64,000 nucleotides of DNA from positions 3,520,001-3,584,000 of the forward strand of contig NC_013960.1 in the NCBI RefSeq assembly GCF_000024725.1, in the 5' to 3' direction. Numbering within the stretch: position 1 is the stretch's first letter; each line of letters starts with the position of its first letter. A program made the position numbers and the translations under genes. A model generated the notes under the pieces. The model was not told the origin of the DNA, ran no database searches, and was given only the letters and a program-made list of their open reading frames with translations. The DNA comes from Nitrosococcus halophilus Nc 4 (lineage in GTDB: Bacteria; Pseudomonadota; Gammaproteobacteria; Nitrosococcales; Nitrosococcaceae). Of this stretch, positions 32,370 through 44,633 are shown one piece after another.

Positions 32370-32732
32370 GTGAAGATATCTAGCGAGACATCACCCCTGC
32401 GGGTGCTGCCAAAAACGATTGAAGCGACTGATTTCAATCGTGTGCGGCTCGCGCTGCGGCGGCTAGGGCGGCCCTTGCGAGTTGCATTACCCGCCCACCG
32501 CGGGCTTGAAGTCATCTTGGATAACCATATGTGGTTATGCGTGGATAGCTTTCATCAAGATCAACCGGTCCTTGCCTGGCGCTCTTTTGAAACCATCGAT
32601 CGCTATGGCCTTCACGAACCGGTGCGCTGTGAACTTTGCCTTTACCATACCCATGCGGGACTTATTATGGGATCGGCGATCGAGCAATTGAGCGAGGCGT
32701 TGGCAAAACGCCTTACCGAAGCCGAAGCTTGA
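32370..32732 (+). CDS. uncharacterised 120-residue protein downstream of cbbX
   Basis: I do not recognise this protein. It begins at a GTG 23 bases after cbbX, on the same strand, and appears to be the last gene of the form IC operon. It has no membrane segment or signal peptide. It is predicted mixed alpha/beta: a basic N-terminal half (NRVRLALRRLGRPLRVALP), a middle with VILDNHMWLCVDSF, a compact CELCLYHTHAG segment with two Cys and two His that might bind metal, and a C-terminal helix (SAIEQLSEALAKRL). A strong bidirectional hairpin lies about 200 bases beyond. Position suggests a role in red-type RuBisCO function or regulation; this is inference only. Confidence 0.75.
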   Translation: MKISSETSPLRVLPKTIEATDFNRVRLALRRLGRPLRVALPAHRGLEVILDNHMWLCVDSFHQDQPVLAWRSFETIDRYGLHEPVRCELCLYHTHAGLIMGSAIEQLSEALAKRLTEAEA

Positions 32733-32928
32733 GTGCTCATTAACCCCTACGGATATCACCGGTCAGGCGCTTTCAACAAGTCTAGCCCAAGGCAGGAATT
32801 ATTTTTCAGGGCGATAGCAGTTTTCCAGTGGCGGATGCTCTCCTGGTGTGAGCACCCTCAATGGCAGGCCAATGAGTTTCGTTTATCGCTCTCCATCTAG
32901 GTTCGTGCAAAACACCCGGGCTAGATAC

Positions 32929-32958
32929 ACAAAGGGCGGGATTAAACCCGCCCTTTGT
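32929..32958. terminator. bidirectional terminator between the cbb operon and fba
   Basis: ACAAAGGGCGGG and CCCGCCCTTTGT form a perfect 12-bp stem with a six-base loop. It lies between the convergent form IC operon and the tkt-to-fba cluster and can serve both. The T-runs beside it are short. Confidence 0.8.
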
Positions 32959-32987
32959 TACCGTTTCCCCACTAGGGGAACCCATCA

Positions 32988-34052
32988 TCAGTTCACTCGC
33001 GGGTCTAATTCACCGCTCGCATAGCGCTTGGAGATAACTTCCAAGGAAAGGGGTTTAATCTTGGAAGCGTGACCGGCACAACCAAAAGCCTCAAAACGGG
33101 CCTGACAAATATCCTTCATAGCCGCCGTCGAAGCCTTAAGGTATTTGCGGGGATCGAAATTTTTCGGATTCTCCGCCAAATTCTTGCGGACAGCACCAGT
33201 CGCCGCTAGACGCAAATCGGTGTCCACATTGACCTTCCGCACCCCGTGCCGGATTCCTTCTTGGATTTCCTCTACAGGCACGCCATAAGTCTCACCAATA
33301 TCGCCGCCGAACTCATGGATGATCTTTAACCATTCCTGGGGCACTGAGCTAGAACCATGCATCACCAAATGAGTGTCAGGAATCCGAGCATGGATCTCCT
33401 TAATTCGCTCAATGGCCAAAATGTCCCCAGTCGGTGGGCGGGTAAATTTGTAAGCTCCGTGGCTGGTGCCAATGGCAATGGCTAAAGCATCCACCTTAGT
33501 CTTCTTGACAAAATCAGCCGCTTCTTCGGGATCGGTGAGCAATTGATCGTGGCTGAGCTGACCTTCAGCACCGGATCCATCTTCCTCTCCCGCCATACCG
33601 GTTTCCAGGGAACCTAAGCAACCCAACTCGCCTTCCACGGAAACCCCGCCACCGTGGGCCATATCCACCACTTGTCGGGTCACATTGACGTTGTACTCAT
33701 AGCTTGATGGAGTCTTCATATCCGGCATCAAAGAACCATCCATCATCACCGAGGTAAAACCAGACTGGATGGAGCGCAAGCACACTGCAGGTTCCGCCCC
33801 GTGATCCTGGTGCATACAAATCGGAATCTGGGGGTACTGCTCCACCGCCGCCGCAATCAAGTGACGCAAAAACGGCTCACCGGCATAGGAGCGGGCCCCA
33901 GCCGAAGCCTGCATGATGACCGGGCTGTCGACAGCCTCAGCCGCCTGCATGATTGCATGCACCTGCTCCATGTTGTTGACATTAAATGCTGGGATACCAA
34001 AGTTATGCTCCGCAGCATAGTCAAGCAATTGACGCAACGTAATTAAGGCCAT
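32988..34052 (-). CDS. fba: fructose-1,6-bisphosphate aldolase, class II (Calvin type)
   Basis: Zinc aldolase joining triose phosphates to fructose-1,6-bisphosphate (and, in Calvin-type enzymes, sedoheptulose bisphosphate). 354 residues. Zinc-binding and catalytic segments are [35 protein letters not shown] and [11 protein letters not shown]. The N-terminus [19 protein letters not shown] is the long-form CbbA-like style. Last gene of tkt-gap-pgk-pyk-fba; ends just before the shared terminator at 32929-32958. Confidence 0.96.
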   Translation of the reverse strand: MALITLRQLLDYAAEHNFGIPAFNVNNMEQVHAIMQAAEAVDSPVIMQASAGARSYAGEPFLRHLIAAAVEQYPQIPICMHQDHGAEPAVCLRSIQSGFTSVMMDGSLMPDMKTPSSYEYNVNVTRQVVDMAHGGGVSVEGELGCLGSLETGMAGEEDGSGAEGQLSHDQLLTDPEEAADFVKKTKVDALAIAIGTSHGAYKFTRPPTGDILAIERIKEIHARIPDTHLVMHGSSSVPQEWLKIIHEFGGDIGETYGVPVEEIQEGIRHGVRKVNVDTDLRLAATGAVRKNLAENPKNFDPRKYLKASTAAMKDICQARFEAFGCAGHASKIKPLSLEVISKRYASGELDPRVN

Positions 34053-34195
34053 TTTTTTGTCCTCACACAGTTAGCAATATAATCTGATTAAGCTTCTAAA
34101 ATGATAGTTCTTATTAAATCCTGTAAGTGGCGATTGCCTTATAAAGGCTATTTTATAGCGATCTTGAAGCGCCGATAGGGCGTTGAGGCCTTGAG

Positions 34196-35662
34196 TCATA
34201 ATCCCGCAGGCTTGACCATATCGCCGACCTGGACCACCTTCAGCGCATTGGTGCCTCCCTGCACGCCGGTAAGGTCACCCTTAGTAATAATCACCCAGTC
34301 TCCATCACGCACCGCCCCTCGACGTTGTAATTCACTGATCGCCTCAGAGTTGATGAGGGCATGATCAGAAGAATTTACATCGAAACTTACGGGGCAAACA
34401 CCACGATATAGGGTTACCTTTCTACGCGTCTCCACATGCCGCGTCAAGGCATAAATCGGGATAGCGGAACTGATACGGGACATCCATAGGGGGGTAGAAC
34501 CGGACTCGGTAAGCGCTGCGATCGCCTTGATATCAAAATGATTGGCCAAATACATGGCCGCCATGGCAATCCCCTCATCTACCCGATTAAAACGGGTATT
34601 AATACGATGGGTGGAGACGGTAACCTGGTATTGCTTTTCAGCCTCGCGGCAGATTCGGTCCATCGCCGCTACGGCTTTGCTTGGAAAATCACCGGACGCC
34701 GTTTCCGCAGACAGCATCACCGCATCGGTACCATCCAATACCGCATTGGCCACATCAAAAACCTCGGCTCGAGTGGGAACCGGGCTTTTAATCATCGTCT
34801 CCATCATCTGGGTGGCGGTGATCACCACCCTATTCATCTTCCGTGCCAAGTGGATGATATTTTTCTGCACTGGCGGCAGGGCGGCATCCCCAATCTCAAC
34901 ACCGAGATCTCCCCGGGCAACCATTACCGCCTCAGAGGCAGCAATCATCTCTTCCAAATTCTCTAAGGCTTCGGCACGTTCGATTTTGGCCACAATTCCA
35001 CCCCGGCCACCTGCAGCCTGAAATAGCTCTCGGGCTTCATTGAGGTCATCGGCACTGCGGGGAAAAGACACGGCCAAATAATCGGCCTGAAGCTTAGCAG
35101 CACATTGGATATAGTCCCGGTCCCTAGACGTCAGCGCTTTGGCTGAAAGACCGCCCCCTTGGCGATTGATGCCTTTGTTATTTAACAAAACGCCACCGAT
35201 CACCACCCGACAAACAATCCTCGGGCCTATGACCTCCTCCACCCACAGCACAATCCGGCCATCGTCCAGAAGTAAAGTATCACCTCGATTCACATCATCC
35301 GCCAAGCCTTTGTAATCTACGCCAACTTGGCTTTCATCACCTGACTCGTCCGGCAGACTAACGTCGAGGGTAAAGCGGGCCTTATCCTCCAAATTTGCTT
35401 TACCAACCTTGAACTTGGCAATGCGGATTTTCGGCCCTTGCAAATCGGCCAATACCCCCACTTGCCGCCCATAGGCTTGGGCCCGGCTCCGTACCAATTC
35501 CACCCGTTCTCGGTGTAATTCACAGGCCCGGTCTAATTCACGGGGACCATGGGAAAAATTCAAACGGACCACATCAACTCCCGCTTCGATGATCTGATCT
35601 AAGATCTTCGGATCATCCGTCGCTGGACCTAGAGTGGCGACGATTTTGGTTCGTCTTAGCAT
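34196..35662 (-). CDS. pyk: pyruvate kinase
   Basis: Converts phosphoenolpyruvate and ADP to pyruvate and ATP. 488 residues. Motifs are RTKIVATLGPATDD, RLNFSHG, KIERAEALENLEEM and VARGDLGVEIG, then the ATATQMMETM-type segment and a C-terminal allosteric domain. The frame is open from 35716, but the ATG at 35662 (MLRRTKIVAT) fits the family. It sits inside the Calvin cluster between pgk and fba. That is notable because it drains phosphoglycerate toward pyruvate rather than back to RuBP. Confidence 0.96.
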   Translation of the reverse strand: MLRRTKIVATLGPATDDPKILDQIIEAGVDVVRLNFSHGPRELDRACELHRERVELVRSRAQAYGRQVGVLADLQGPKIRIAKFKVGKANLEDKARFTLDVSLPDESGDESQVGVDYKGLADDVNRGDTLLLDDGRIVLWVEEVIGPRIVCRVVIGGVLLNNKGINRQGGGLSAKALTSRDRDYIQCAAKLQADYLAVSFPRSADDLNEARELFQAAGGRGGIVAKIERAEALENLEEMIAASEAVMVARGDLGVEIGDAALPPVQKNIIHLARKMNRVVITATQMMETMIKSPVPTRAEVFDVANAVLDGTDAVMLSAETASGDFPSKAVAAMDRICREAEKQYQVTVSTHRINTRFNRVDEGIAMAAMYLANHFDIKAIAALTESGSTPLWMSRISSAIPIYALTRHVETRRKVTLYRGVCPVSFDVNSSDHALINSEAISELQRRGAVRDGDWVIITKGDLTGVQGGTNALKVVQVGDMVKPAGL

Positions 35663-35740
35663 AATTTTTCCGGAGCCCTCCCCGATATTATTCTTTGCAA
35701 CCGAGCAAAACCCCAAAGAATAGACAAAACAGCATTCTAA

Positions 35741-36919
35741 TTACTGGCTTGCACGCTCTTCAAGGATAGCAACTGCCGGTAGTTTCTTCCCTTCCAGAAA
35801 CTCCAGAAAGGCCCCCCCACCGGTAGAAATATAGGAAACCTGATCACTCACACCATATTTTGCCACTGCCGCTAAGGTATCTCCGCCGCCTGCAATAGAA
35901 AAAGCTGGGCTTTCAGCAATTGCCAGTGACAGCGCTTTAGTCCCTTCACCGAATTGATCGAACTCGAACACCCCCACAGGACCATTCCAGACGATAGTCC
36001 CTGCCCCCTTTAATATTTGCGCAAAATGCTTCGAGGTCTCAGGGCCAACGTCGAAAATCATATCATCCTCTGTCACCTCGCCGATCCGCTTCAAGGTGGC
36101 TTCCGCACTCTCAGAAAATTCCTTACCGCATACCACATCGACGGGCAGCGGGATATCCCCACCCCGCTCCTGGGCCGCAACTCTCAACTGCTTGGCAGTC
36201 TCCAATAGATCCGCTTCATAGAGGGATTTGCCCACATTGTAACCTGCCGCGGCGATAAAGGTATTGGCAATACCGCCCCCCACAATCAGCTGATCGACCA
36301 CCTGTGACAGGCTTTCCAATACCGTTAACTTAGTAGAAACCTTGGAGCCACCCACAATGGCGACGAGGGGCCGTGCAGGATTATCCAAGGCCTTCTCCAA
36401 AGCCTCCAACTCTCCTGCCAGCAAAGGCCCCGCACAAGCGGTCGGCGCGTACTGGGCGACCCCGTGGGTAGAGGCCTGCGCCCGATGGGCGCTGCCAAAG
36501 GCATCCATCACATAAATATCACAGAGAGCAGCCATTTTCTTGGCTAGGGCCTCATCGTTTTTCTTCTCTCCCGGGTTAAACCGGACATTCTCACATAGAG
36601 CCACCTGCCCTTCACTAAGCTCTATGCCCTCTAGCCAATCTGAGACCAAACGGACTTCCTGGCCCAATAAATGAGACAAATGATCGGCCACGGGAGCCAA
36701 AGAAAAGGCTGGATCAAATTCACCCTCGGTGGGACGCCCTAGGTGTGACATTAACATAACCTTAGCACCAGCCTGCATCGCCTGTTGAATCGTTGGCAGG
36801 GATGCTCGGATACGGGTATCGTCGGCAACCTTACCCCCTTTCAAGGGCACGTTAAGGTCTTCCCGAATCAGGACCCGCTTTCCGGCAAGATCCAAATCGG
36901 TCATCTTTAGAATGGACAT
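35741..36919 (-). CDS. pgk: phosphoglycerate kinase
   Basis: Phosphorylates 3-phosphoglycerate made by RuBisCO. 392 residues. Motifs are [22 protein letters not shown], the hinge and catalytic segments [12 protein letters not shown] and [11 protein letters not shown], and [14 protein letters not shown]. The start at 36919 has GGAG eight bases upstream and gives [15 protein letters not shown]; the upstream frame to 36943 is discounted. Between gap and pyk in the cluster. Confidence 0.97.
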   Translation of the reverse strand: MSILKMTDLDLAGKRVLIREDLNVPLKGGKVADDTRIRASLPTIQQAMQAGAKVMLMSHLGRPTEGEFDPAFSLAPVADHLSHLLGQEVRLVSDWLEGIELSEGQVALCENVRFNPGEKKNDEALAKKMAALCDIYVMDAFGSAHRAQASTHGVAQYAPTACAGPLLAGELEALEKALDNPARPLVAIVGGSKVSTKLTVLESLSQVVDQLIVGGGIANTFIAAAGYNVGKSLYEADLLETAKQLRVAAQERGGDIPLPVDVVCGKEFSESAEATLKRIGEVTEDDMIFDVGPETSKHFAQILKGAGTIVWNGPVGVFEFDQFGEGTKALSLAIAESPAFSIAGGGDTLAAVAKYGVSDQVSYISTGGGAFLEFLEGKKLPAVAILEERASQ

Positions 36920-37018
36920 GGAGCTCACTCCTTGTAAAGGCATGGCCTAAAGGCGAATCGCCCAACTAGGCTAGACTAAGCGTCTCTCAATGTTAATTTC
37001 AATGGGATTGCGGTGTGA

Positions 37019-37038
37019 GGCCGTCCCGAGGGACAGCC
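37019..37038 (-). terminator. hairpin between gap and pgk
   Basis: A GC-rich hairpin (GGC-C-GTCCC against GGGAC-A-GCC) lies just downstream of the gap stop codon. It has no T-run, so it is more likely a processing or stability element than a full terminator. Confidence 0.4.
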
Positions 37039-37057
37039 CCACGCCCCATTGGCTAAC

Positions 37058-38071
37058 TCACTTGGCATTCATCAGGGCAACGGTGGCATCCAGCATGCGA
37101 TTGGAGAAGCCCCACTCGTTATCATACCATGCCAATACCTTGACCAAATTGCCTTGCATCACCTTAGTCAGGCTAGCCTCGTACACTGAAGAGGCAGGAT
37201 CGTGATTGAAGTCCATGGAAACAAGCGGCTTGTCGTTATAAGCGAGCACCCCTTGCAAGTCACCTGTAGCCGCCTCCCGCATCATTCCATCAATGCTCTC
37301 CTTGCTGGTATTACGGGAGGCCACAAAAGTCAGGTCAACCAAGGAAACATTAATGGTCGGCACCCGCACCGCAAAACCATCCAATTTGCCATTCAGTTCT
37401 GGCAGTACCAATCCGACTGCTGCCGCCGCCCCCGTTTTAGTGGGGATCATGGACTGGGTAGCAGAGCGGGCCCGACGGAGATCCTTATGGTAAACGTCAG
37501 TTAATACCTGATCATTGGTGTAAGAGTGGACCGTCGTCATCAACCCATGCTCGACCCCAATATTATCTTGGAGCACCTTAACGAGAGGCGCCAAGCAGTT
37601 GGTCGTACAAGAGGCGTTGGAGATCACCGTATCAGAGGCCTTTAAGGAATTATGGTTGACACCATAGACGATAGTGGCATCCACATCTCCACCCCCCGGC
37701 GCGGAGATAATCACTTTTTTAGCTCCCGCCTGAAGGTGGGCCGAGGCTTTTTCCTTGGTAGCGAACAAACCTGTACACTCGTGTACCACGTCCACGCCCA
37801 ATTCCCCCCAGGGCAATTTAGCCGGGTCTCTTTCGGCCAACACCCGAATTTTATCGCCGTTGACGATCAGATAATCGCCATCGACGGAGACTTCACCGGG
37901 AAACTTACCATGTACGGTATCGTACTGGGTTAAATAGGCATTGGTATTGGCATCTCCCAGATCATTAATGGCTACGATCTGGATCTCACTGGTACGATTG
38001 CGCTCGTACAAAGCGCGCAAAACATTGCGACCAATACGGCCGTAACCGTTGATTGCAACTTTAATCGCCAT
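37058..38071 (-). CDS. gap: glyceraldehyde-3-phosphate dehydrogenase
   Basis: Reduces 1,3-bisphosphoglycerate in the Calvin cycle or runs glycolytically. 337 residues. The NAD(P)-binding N-terminus is [19 protein letters not shown]. The catalytic cysteine lies in [12 protein letters not shown], and the C-terminus has [12 protein letters not shown]. Cofactor preference cannot be settled by eye; the second strand ends in AINDLGD. Placed between tkt and pgk. Confidence 0.97.
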   Translation of the reverse strand: MAIKVAINGYGRIGRNVLRALYERNRTSEIQIVAINDLGDANTNAYLTQYDTVHGKFPGEVSVDGDYLIVNGDKIRVLAERDPAKLPWGELGVDVVHECTGLFATKEKASAHLQAGAKKVIISAPGGGDVDATIVYGVNHNSLKASDTVISNASCTTNCLAPLVKVLQDNIGVEHGLMTTVHSYTNDQVLTDVYHKDLRRARSATQSMIPTKTGAAAAVGLVLPELNGKLDGFAVRVPTINVSLVDLTFVASRNTSKESIDGMMREAATGDLQGVLAYNDKPLVSMDFNHDPASSVYEASLTKVMQGNLVKVLAWYDNEWGFSNRMLDATVALMNAK

Positions 38072-38169
38072 GGCTCTATCTCCGTTTATTTCAAAAAATT
38101 ACACTAGCGCTGTTGGAAACGGCCTTGCCACTTTTCCAGGCAGCGTACTGAATAGAAAATTTTACCCGT

Positions 38170-40167
38170 TTAAGAAATCAACCCTTCGGCAATCTTGGCC
38201 AGATTCTCCGCGGTAAGGCCAAAGTGTTTGTACACTTCTGGGGCTGGGGCCGATTCTCCAAAAGTATCAATACCCAACACTTTACCTTCGAGCCCAACAT
38301 ATTTCCGCCAATAGTCGGTGACTCCCGCTTCCACTGCCACTCGAGCCCTAACCTCAGAAGGCAGAACCGCTTCACGATAGGTTTCGTCTTGGGCATCGAA
38401 AACATCCGTACAAGGCATAGAAACCACCCGCGCTTTGATGCCCTTGCCGCCCAGCGTTTCAGCAGCTTCCATTGCCAAGGCAACCTCAGAGCCAGTGGCA
38501 ATCATGATGACATCTGGCTTGCCATCCGTATCACGCAGGATATAGCCGCCACGGCGAATATCTTCCATCTGTTTAGGGGTTCGCTGCTGATGGGGCACCC
38601 CCTGGCGAGTAAGCAGCAAAGAGGTGGGTCCATCTCTGCGCTCAATAGCCGCCCTCCAGGAGACCAGACTTTCCACCGCATCACAGGGGCGCCATACCGA
38701 CATGCGTGGAATATAGCGCAAGGTGGCCGCCTGCTCCACCGCTTGGTGGGTCGGACCATCCTCACCCAAACCGATGGAATCGTGGGTATAGACAAAAATA
38801 CTTTGCACCCCCATGAGCGCAGACATCCGCACCGCATTACGGGCATATTCGGAAAACATTAAAAAGGTTCCGCCATAGGGAATGAAACCACCATGTAGGG
38901 CAACCCCGTTCATAATGGCCGACATCCCAAACTCCCGCACCCCGTAGTGGAGGTAATTACCATCAGCAGCCGTTTTGCCGATCACCTTTGAACCCGACCA
39001 ATGGGTGAGATTGGAGCCCGTTAAATCCGCCGATCCGCCCAATAGCTCCGGCAGGACAGGGGCATAAGCTTCAATAGCGTTTTGAGAGGCCTTGCGGGTC
39101 GCAATTTTCTCGGCCTTGCTATCAGCCGCCTGGAGAACCTCGGCGACGGTAGCCTCCCAACTCTCAGGAAGTTTATTTTGGAGCCGGCGCTGAAATTCCG
39201 CCGCCAACTCTGGGTAAGCGGCTTTATAGGCGGCAAACTTTTCATCCCAAGCCGCTTCTGCTGCCTTGCCTTTCTCAGCTACATTCCAGCCCCCATAAAT
39301 TTCCTCTGGAATCTCAAAAGGAGGATGGGACCAACCTAATTTGTCACGGGTCGCCGCAATCTCATCCTCTCCAAGGGGCGCTCCATGACAATCATGGCTC
39401 CCAGCTAAATTAGGGGCGCCATAACCAATCAAAGTCTTACAACAAATCAAGGTGGGCTTATCGGTAGCTGAACGGGCCTCTTCAATGGCTTGGCGTACGG
39501 CCTCTGGGTCATGCCCATCGACACCGCGCACAACCTGCCACCCATAGGCCTCGAAACGTTTCGGCGTGTCGTCGGTAAACCATCCGTCCACATCCCCATC
39601 AATGGAGATACCGTTGTCGTCATAAAAAGCAATCAGCTTCCCTAATCCCCAAGTACCCGCCAAGGAACAGGCCTCATGGGAGATCCCTTCCATCAAGCAG
39701 CCATCTCCGAGGAACACATAAGTGTAATGATCAACGATTTCATGACCATCGCGGTTGAACTGACTCGCTAATATTTTTTCAGCTAGAGCCATGCCCACGG
39801 CATTGCTAAGGCCTTGACCCAACGGTCCAGTGGTGGTCTCAACACCTGGGGCATACCCGTATTCGGGATGGCCCGGAGTCTTGGAATGAAGCTGGCGGAA
39901 CTGCTTGATGTCCTCCATACTTACGTCATAACCGCTCAGGTGAAGCAAAGAATAGAGCAGCATAGAGCCATGCCCATTAGACAGTACGAATCGATCCCGA
40001 TCCACCCATTGGGGGTTATTAGGGTTATGCCTGAGAAAATCATTCCATAAAACCTCAGCGATATCCGCCATCCCCATGGGGGCACCAGGGTGACCGGATT
40101 TCGCCTTTTGCACTGCGTCCATGCTAAGCGCACGGATGGCATTAGCCAATTCTCTGCGAGAAGGCAT
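38170..40167 (-). CDS. tkt: transketolase
   Basis: Thiamine-diphosphate enzyme moving two-carbon units in the regeneration phase of the Calvin cycle. 665 residues, normal length. Visible are [16 protein letters not shown], the ThDP motif from [13 protein letters not shown] to the [13 protein letters not shown] segment, the His-rich [13 protein letters not shown], and the pyrimidine-domain strings [14 protein letters not shown]-like and [15 protein letters not shown]. First gene of the tkt-gap-pgk-pyk-fba cluster; AGGAGG-like sequence precedes the ATG. Confidence 0.97.
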   Translation of the reverse strand: MPSRRELANAIRALSMDAVQKAKSGHPGAPMGMADIAEVLWNDFLRHNPNNPQWVDRDRFVLSNGHGSMLLYSLLHLSGYDVSMEDIKQFRQLHSKTPGHPEYGYAPGVETTTGPLGQGLSNAVGMALAEKILASQFNRDGHEIVDHYTYVFLGDGCLMEGISHEACSLAGTWGLGKLIAFYDDNGISIDGDVDGWFTDDTPKRFEAYGWQVVRGVDGHDPEAVRQAIEEARSATDKPTLICCKTLIGYGAPNLAGSHDCHGAPLGEDEIAATRDKLGWSHPPFEIPEEIYGGWNVAEKGKAAEAAWDEKFAAYKAAYPELAAEFQRRLQNKLPESWEATVAEVLQAADSKAEKIATRKASQNAIEAYAPVLPELLGGSADLTGSNLTHWSGSKVIGKTAADGNYLHYGVREFGMSAIMNGVALHGGFIPYGGTFLMFSEYARNAVRMSALMGVQSIFVYTHDSIGLGEDGPTHQAVEQAATLRYIPRMSVWRPCDAVESLVSWRAAIERRDGPTSLLLTRQGVPHQQRTPKQMEDIRRGGYILRDTDGKPDVIMIATGSEVALAMEAAETLGGKGIKARVVSMPCTDVFDAQDETYREAVLPSEVRARVAVEAGVTDYWRKYVGLEGKVLGIDTFGESAPAPEVYKHFGLTAENLAKIAEGLIS

Positions 40168-40356
40168 TGCTTACCTCCTAAATTACGTTAAATTAATCTT
40201 GTCTTAAATCTTGCCTTGGCGCGTAGCCTTACCCTACTGCGCTCCTTCGCCAGACAATGACTTTAGGAATTCTATAGGCCCAAGCCTTCTAAAGTGCTCT
40301 TATATAACGGGGCGCAATACTCTAGCAGAGAAGCGCCAAAAACGCGAAAAAAACTC

Positions 40357-41196
<840 letters not shown>

Positions 41197-41297
41197 CTAT
41201 GAACAAAAATAACAAACCCGAGGGGGTAAAAATACCTCAAGCCACCTCGGGGGATAGGGTTCGCGTACTTAAATATTTAGGATGAGTTCAAAGGATA

Positions 41298-42443
41298 TCA
41301 GAACTTCATTTCTTCAAAGAAGTGTTTTACACCTTCCAGCCAGGAATGATGCTTAGGGCTATGTTTCTTGTTCCGATTCATGGAAGCTTCGAATTTTTCC
41401 AGCAATTCCTTTTGTTCTTCGTTTAAATTCACTGGTGTTTCTACCATCACCCGACACAGCAAATCACCTGTGGGTCCGCCACGAACAGGTGCGACGCCCT
41501 TACCTCTTAAGCGGAAAACCTGCCCTGACTGAGTCCCTGCCGGGATCTTGAGCTTTGCCCGACCGCTCAAGGTAGGCACATCCAACTCTCCGCCTAAGGC
41601 GGCAGTGACAAAACTGACCGGCACTTCGCAGTGGAGAGCATCGCCCTCCCGAGAAAAGATCGGATGCGCTTTGATTTGTATCTGAACATAAAGATCACCT
41701 GGCGGCCCACCACTTTCCCCGGCTTCTCCTTCTCCAGCCAGACGGATCCGATCGCCAGTATCTACACCTGGCGGAATCTTCACCGAGAGCGTTTTATGCT
41801 CCCGGACCCGACCTTCACCGTGGCAATCAGAGCAAGGAGAACTCACGATCTGGCCACTGCCATGACAACGTGGACAAGTCTGTTGCAGGGAAAAGAAACC
41901 CTGTTGCATCCGCACTTGACCATGGCCATCACAAGTAGGACAGGTAATGGGCGAGGTTCCTGGCTTGGCCCCGCTACCCTCACAGGTTTTGCATTTTACA
42001 TAAGTGGGAATGCGGATCTTGGCGGTGGTGCCTGCAACTGCCTCTTCCAAAGTGAGATCCAAATTATAGCGAAGATCAGCACCCCGATAGGCCTGCCGTC
42101 TACCCCCGCGGCCTGCGGCAGCACCAAAGATATCATTGAAAACATCACCAAAGATGTCACCAAAGTTGGGGCCGCCCTCAAAACCATATCCCCCTCCAGC
42201 TCCAGGGCCTGCACCCGCACCTACCCCAGCGTGCCCAAACTGATCATAGGCCGTGCGCTTCCTGGCGTCGGAGAGAACATCATAGGCCTCCTGAACCTCT
42301 TTGAATTGGTCCTCGGCAGTCTTGTCACCAGGATTGCGATCCGGATGATATTTCATGGCCAGGCGTCGATAGGCCTTCTTAATTTCAGGGTCGGAGGCAT
42401 TCCGCGCCACCCCCAGAATTTCGTAGTAATCTTGCTTTGCCAT
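41298..42443 (-). CDS. dnaJ: chaperone protein DnaJ
   Basis: Hsp40 co-chaperone of DnaK. 381 residues. J-domain with [14 protein letters not shown], a glycine-rich region, then four zinc-binding CxxCxGxG repeats ([32 protein letters not shown]), then substrate-binding and dimerisation parts. All zinc cysteines are present. It ends the hrcA-grpE-dnaK-dnaJ series and is separated from dnaK by a strong stem-loop. Confidence 0.97.
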   Translation of the reverse strand: MAKQDYYEILGVARNASDPEIKKAYRRLAMKYHPDRNPGDKTAEDQFKEVQEAYDVLSDARKRTAYDQFGHAGVGAGAGPGAGGGYGFEGGPNFGDIFGDVFNDIFGAAAGRGGRRQAYRGADLRYNLDLTLEEAVAGTTAKIRIPTYVKCKTCEGSGAKPGTSPITCPTCDGHGQVRMQQGFFSLQQTCPRCHGSGQIVSSPCSDCHGEGRVREHKTLSVKIPPGVDTGDRIRLAGEGEAGESGGPPGDLYVQIQIKAHPIFSREGDALHCEVPVSFVTAALGGELDVPTLSGRAKLKIPAGTQSGQVFRLRGKGVAPVRGGPTGDLLCRVMVETPVNLNEEQKELLEKFEASMNRNKKHSPKHHSWLEGVKHFFEEMKF

Positions 42444-42547
42444 TCTCCGAACTATCAGCTCTCCGCCTTTTAGCGCTCAAAACCTCAGCTACCACGGCCA
42501 GCATTAAAGCTTTGGCCCATAGCCGTGTTGATCGCTAGATACACCAA

Positions 42548-42578
42548 GGCACAGGCGCCCTCAGGTTACGCCTGTGCC
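42548..42578 (-). promoter_or_regulatory. stem-loop between dnaK and dnaJ
   Basis: GGCACAGGCG and CGCCTGTGCC form a perfect 10-bp stem with an 11-base loop. No T-run follows on the minus strand, so it is probably a message-stability or partial-attenuation element lowering dnaJ relative to dnaK. Confidence 0.65.
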
Positions 42579-42608
42579 ACCCTCGTTGGGTTACCATCGC
42601 TTTTTTTG

Positions 42609-44525
42609 CTATTTTTTATCTTCCTTGACTTCCTCAAACTCAGCGTCCACAACCCCTTCTTCGGCTGCCTTGCTTTCTTCCCCTTTGGCTTCTTTGGGCT
42701 CTTCAGCTTGTTGCCCATAAATGCGTTCGGCCATTTTAGCAGAGGCATCGGTCAACTCCTTGATCCGGGCTTCAATTGCCGCTTTATCATCGCCTTTCAT
42801 AGCAGTCTTGAGCTCTTCAATCGCTTTCTCAATCCTGCTCTTTTCATCGGCCTCAAGCTTATCGCCTAGCTCCTCCATGGACTTTTCCGTAGCATGAATC
42901 AAATTATCACCCTGATTCCGGACATCAATCAGCTCCCGGAACTTGCGATCTTCCTCCGCATGGGTTTCAGCATCCTTAACCATGCCTTCGATTTCATCCT
43001 CTGATAGCCCGCTTGAGGCCTTAATGACAATGGACTGTTCCTTGCCTGTCGCCTTGTCCTTAGCGGAGACATTCAAGATGCCATTGGCATCGATGTCAAA
43101 GGTGACCTCGATTTGGGGCATACCCCGCGGTGCAGGGGGAATACCAACCAGGTCAAAGCGGCCTAGGGACTTATTATCTGCTGCTCGCTCCCGCTCGCCC
43201 TGGAGAACATGAACGGTGACTGCCGTTTGGTTGTCCTCGGCGGTGGAAAAAACCTGCGCTTTGCGGGTGGGAATGGTGGTGTTTTTCTCAATCAACTTAG
43301 TCATGACCCCCCCCAGAGTCTCGATACCTAGAGACAGGGGCGTCACATCCAACAACAGCACTTCCTTGACTTCACCCGCCAGGACTCCAGCCTGAATGGC
43401 AGCACCCACGGCCACCGCTTCATCCGGATTCACGTCTTTACGGGGCTCCTTGCCAAAAAATTCCTTGACCGCTTCTTGGGCCTTGGGCATGCGGGTTTGT
43501 CCACCCACCAAGATCACTTCGTCGATTTCAGAAGCACTGAGTCCCGCATCCTGGAGGGCAATTTTACAAGGCTCAATAGTGCGGGCAATCAAGTCTTCCA
43601 CCAAAGCTTCCAGCTTGGCCCGCGTGATCCGAATATTGAGATGCTTAGGACCTGAAGCATCCGCCGTCACATAGGGTAAATTGACTTCTGTTTGTTGGCT
43701 AGAGGAAAGTTCAATCTTGGCCTTCTCCGCCGCATCCTTGAGGCGCTGCATCGCTAAGGGATCGCCGCGTAAGTCGATACCTTGCTCTTTTTTAAACTCA
43801 TCGGCGATATAATCAATAACTCGCTTGTCGAAATCTTCGCCGCCGAGGAAAGTATCGCCATTGGTGGATAACACTTCAAACTGGTGCTCTCCCTCCACCT
43901 CTGCGATCTCAATAATAGAAATATCAAAGGTACCACCGCCCAGGTCATAGACCGCAATCTTTTGATCGCCCCGTTTCTTGTCTAGGCCGTAGGCCAAGGC
44001 CGCTGCTGTAGGCTCATTGATAATACGCTTCACTTCAAGCCCGGCTATCCGGCCCGCATCCTTGGTGGCTTGACGCTGGGAATCGTTAAAATAAGCCGGT
44101 ACCGTGATGACCGCCTCGGTCACTTCTTCGCCCAGATAGTCCTCCGCCGTTTTCTTCATTTTGCGGAGCACGTTCGCTGAGATTTCCGGCGGGGCCATTT
44201 TTTTGCCCATCGCCTCCACCCAGGCATCCCCATTGTCGGCCTTTACAATGTTATAGGACACCATTTTAATGTCCCGCTGGACCACGTCCTCATCAAAACG
44301 GCGCCCGATGAGACGTTTAATTGCATACAGGGTATTTTGAGGGTTGGTGATCGCTTGCCGTTTAGCAGATTGGCCCACCAATGTTTCGCCCTCTTTGGTA
44401 AAGGCCACCACTGAAGGGGTGGTGCGATCACCCTCAGCATTCTCGATCACGCGGGTCTTATTCCCCTCCATGATAGCCACGCAAGAATTGGTGGTCCCCA
44501 AGTCAATGCCAATAATCTTTCCCAT
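42609..44525 (-). CDS. dnaK: chaperone protein DnaK (Hsp70)
   Basis: ATP-dependent folding chaperone, 638 residues. It has the signatures [26 protein letters not shown] and [17 protein letters not shown]. The interdomain linker [13 protein letters not shown] leads into the beta-sandwich and a charged lid ending in [14 protein letters not shown] lies upstream of the ATG. It lies 108 bases after grpE and is controlled with hrcA, presumably through CIRCE. Confidence 0.98.
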   Translation of the reverse strand: MGKIIGIDLGTTNSCVAIMEGNKTRVIENAEGDRTTPSVVAFTKEGETLVGQSAKRQAITNPQNTLYAIKRLIGRRFDEDVVQRDIKMVSYNIVKADNGDAWVEAMGKKMAPPEISANVLRKMKKTAEDYLGEEVTEAVITVPAYFNDSQRQATKDAGRIAGLEVKRIINEPTAAALAYGLDKKRGDQKIAVYDLGGGTFDISIIEIAEVEGEHQFEVLSTNGDTFLGGEDFDKRVIDYIADEFKKEQGIDLRGDPLAMQRLKDAAEKAKIELSSSQQTEVNLPYVTADASGPKHLNIRITRAKLEALVEDLIARTIEPCKIALQDAGLSASEIDEVILVGGQTRMPKAQEAVKEFFGKEPRKDVNPDEAVAVGAAIQAGVLAGEVKEVLLLDVTPLSLGIETLGGVMTKLIEKNTTIPTRKAQVFSTAEDNQTAVTVHVLQGERERAADNKSLGRFDLVGIPPAPRGMPQIEVTFDIDANGILNVSAKDKATGKEQSIVIKASSGLSEDEIEGMVKDAETHAEEDRKFRELIDVRNQGDNLIHATEKSMEELGDKLEADEKSRIEKAIEELKTAMKGDDKAAIEARIKELTDASAKMAERIYGQQAEEPKEAKGEESKAAEEGVVDAEFEEVKEDKK

Positions 44526-44633
44526 GACTCCTCTACTCCAAAAATTCGGTATTCATTCTCTACCGGCGGTTATCCTCCTACCGGCGCCTTATGCTCTACG
44601 CTATACCTGACTATGGGGGCACACTAGCCAATT

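Noticed and set aside
38224-38862. 212-residue plus-strand frame opposite tkt
   Set aside because: Antisense shadow of transketolase; composition mirrors the codon pattern of tkt.
41631-42473. 280-residue plus-strand frame opposite dnaJ
   Set aside because: Antisense shadow of a conserved gene; no recognisable domain and a poor start context.
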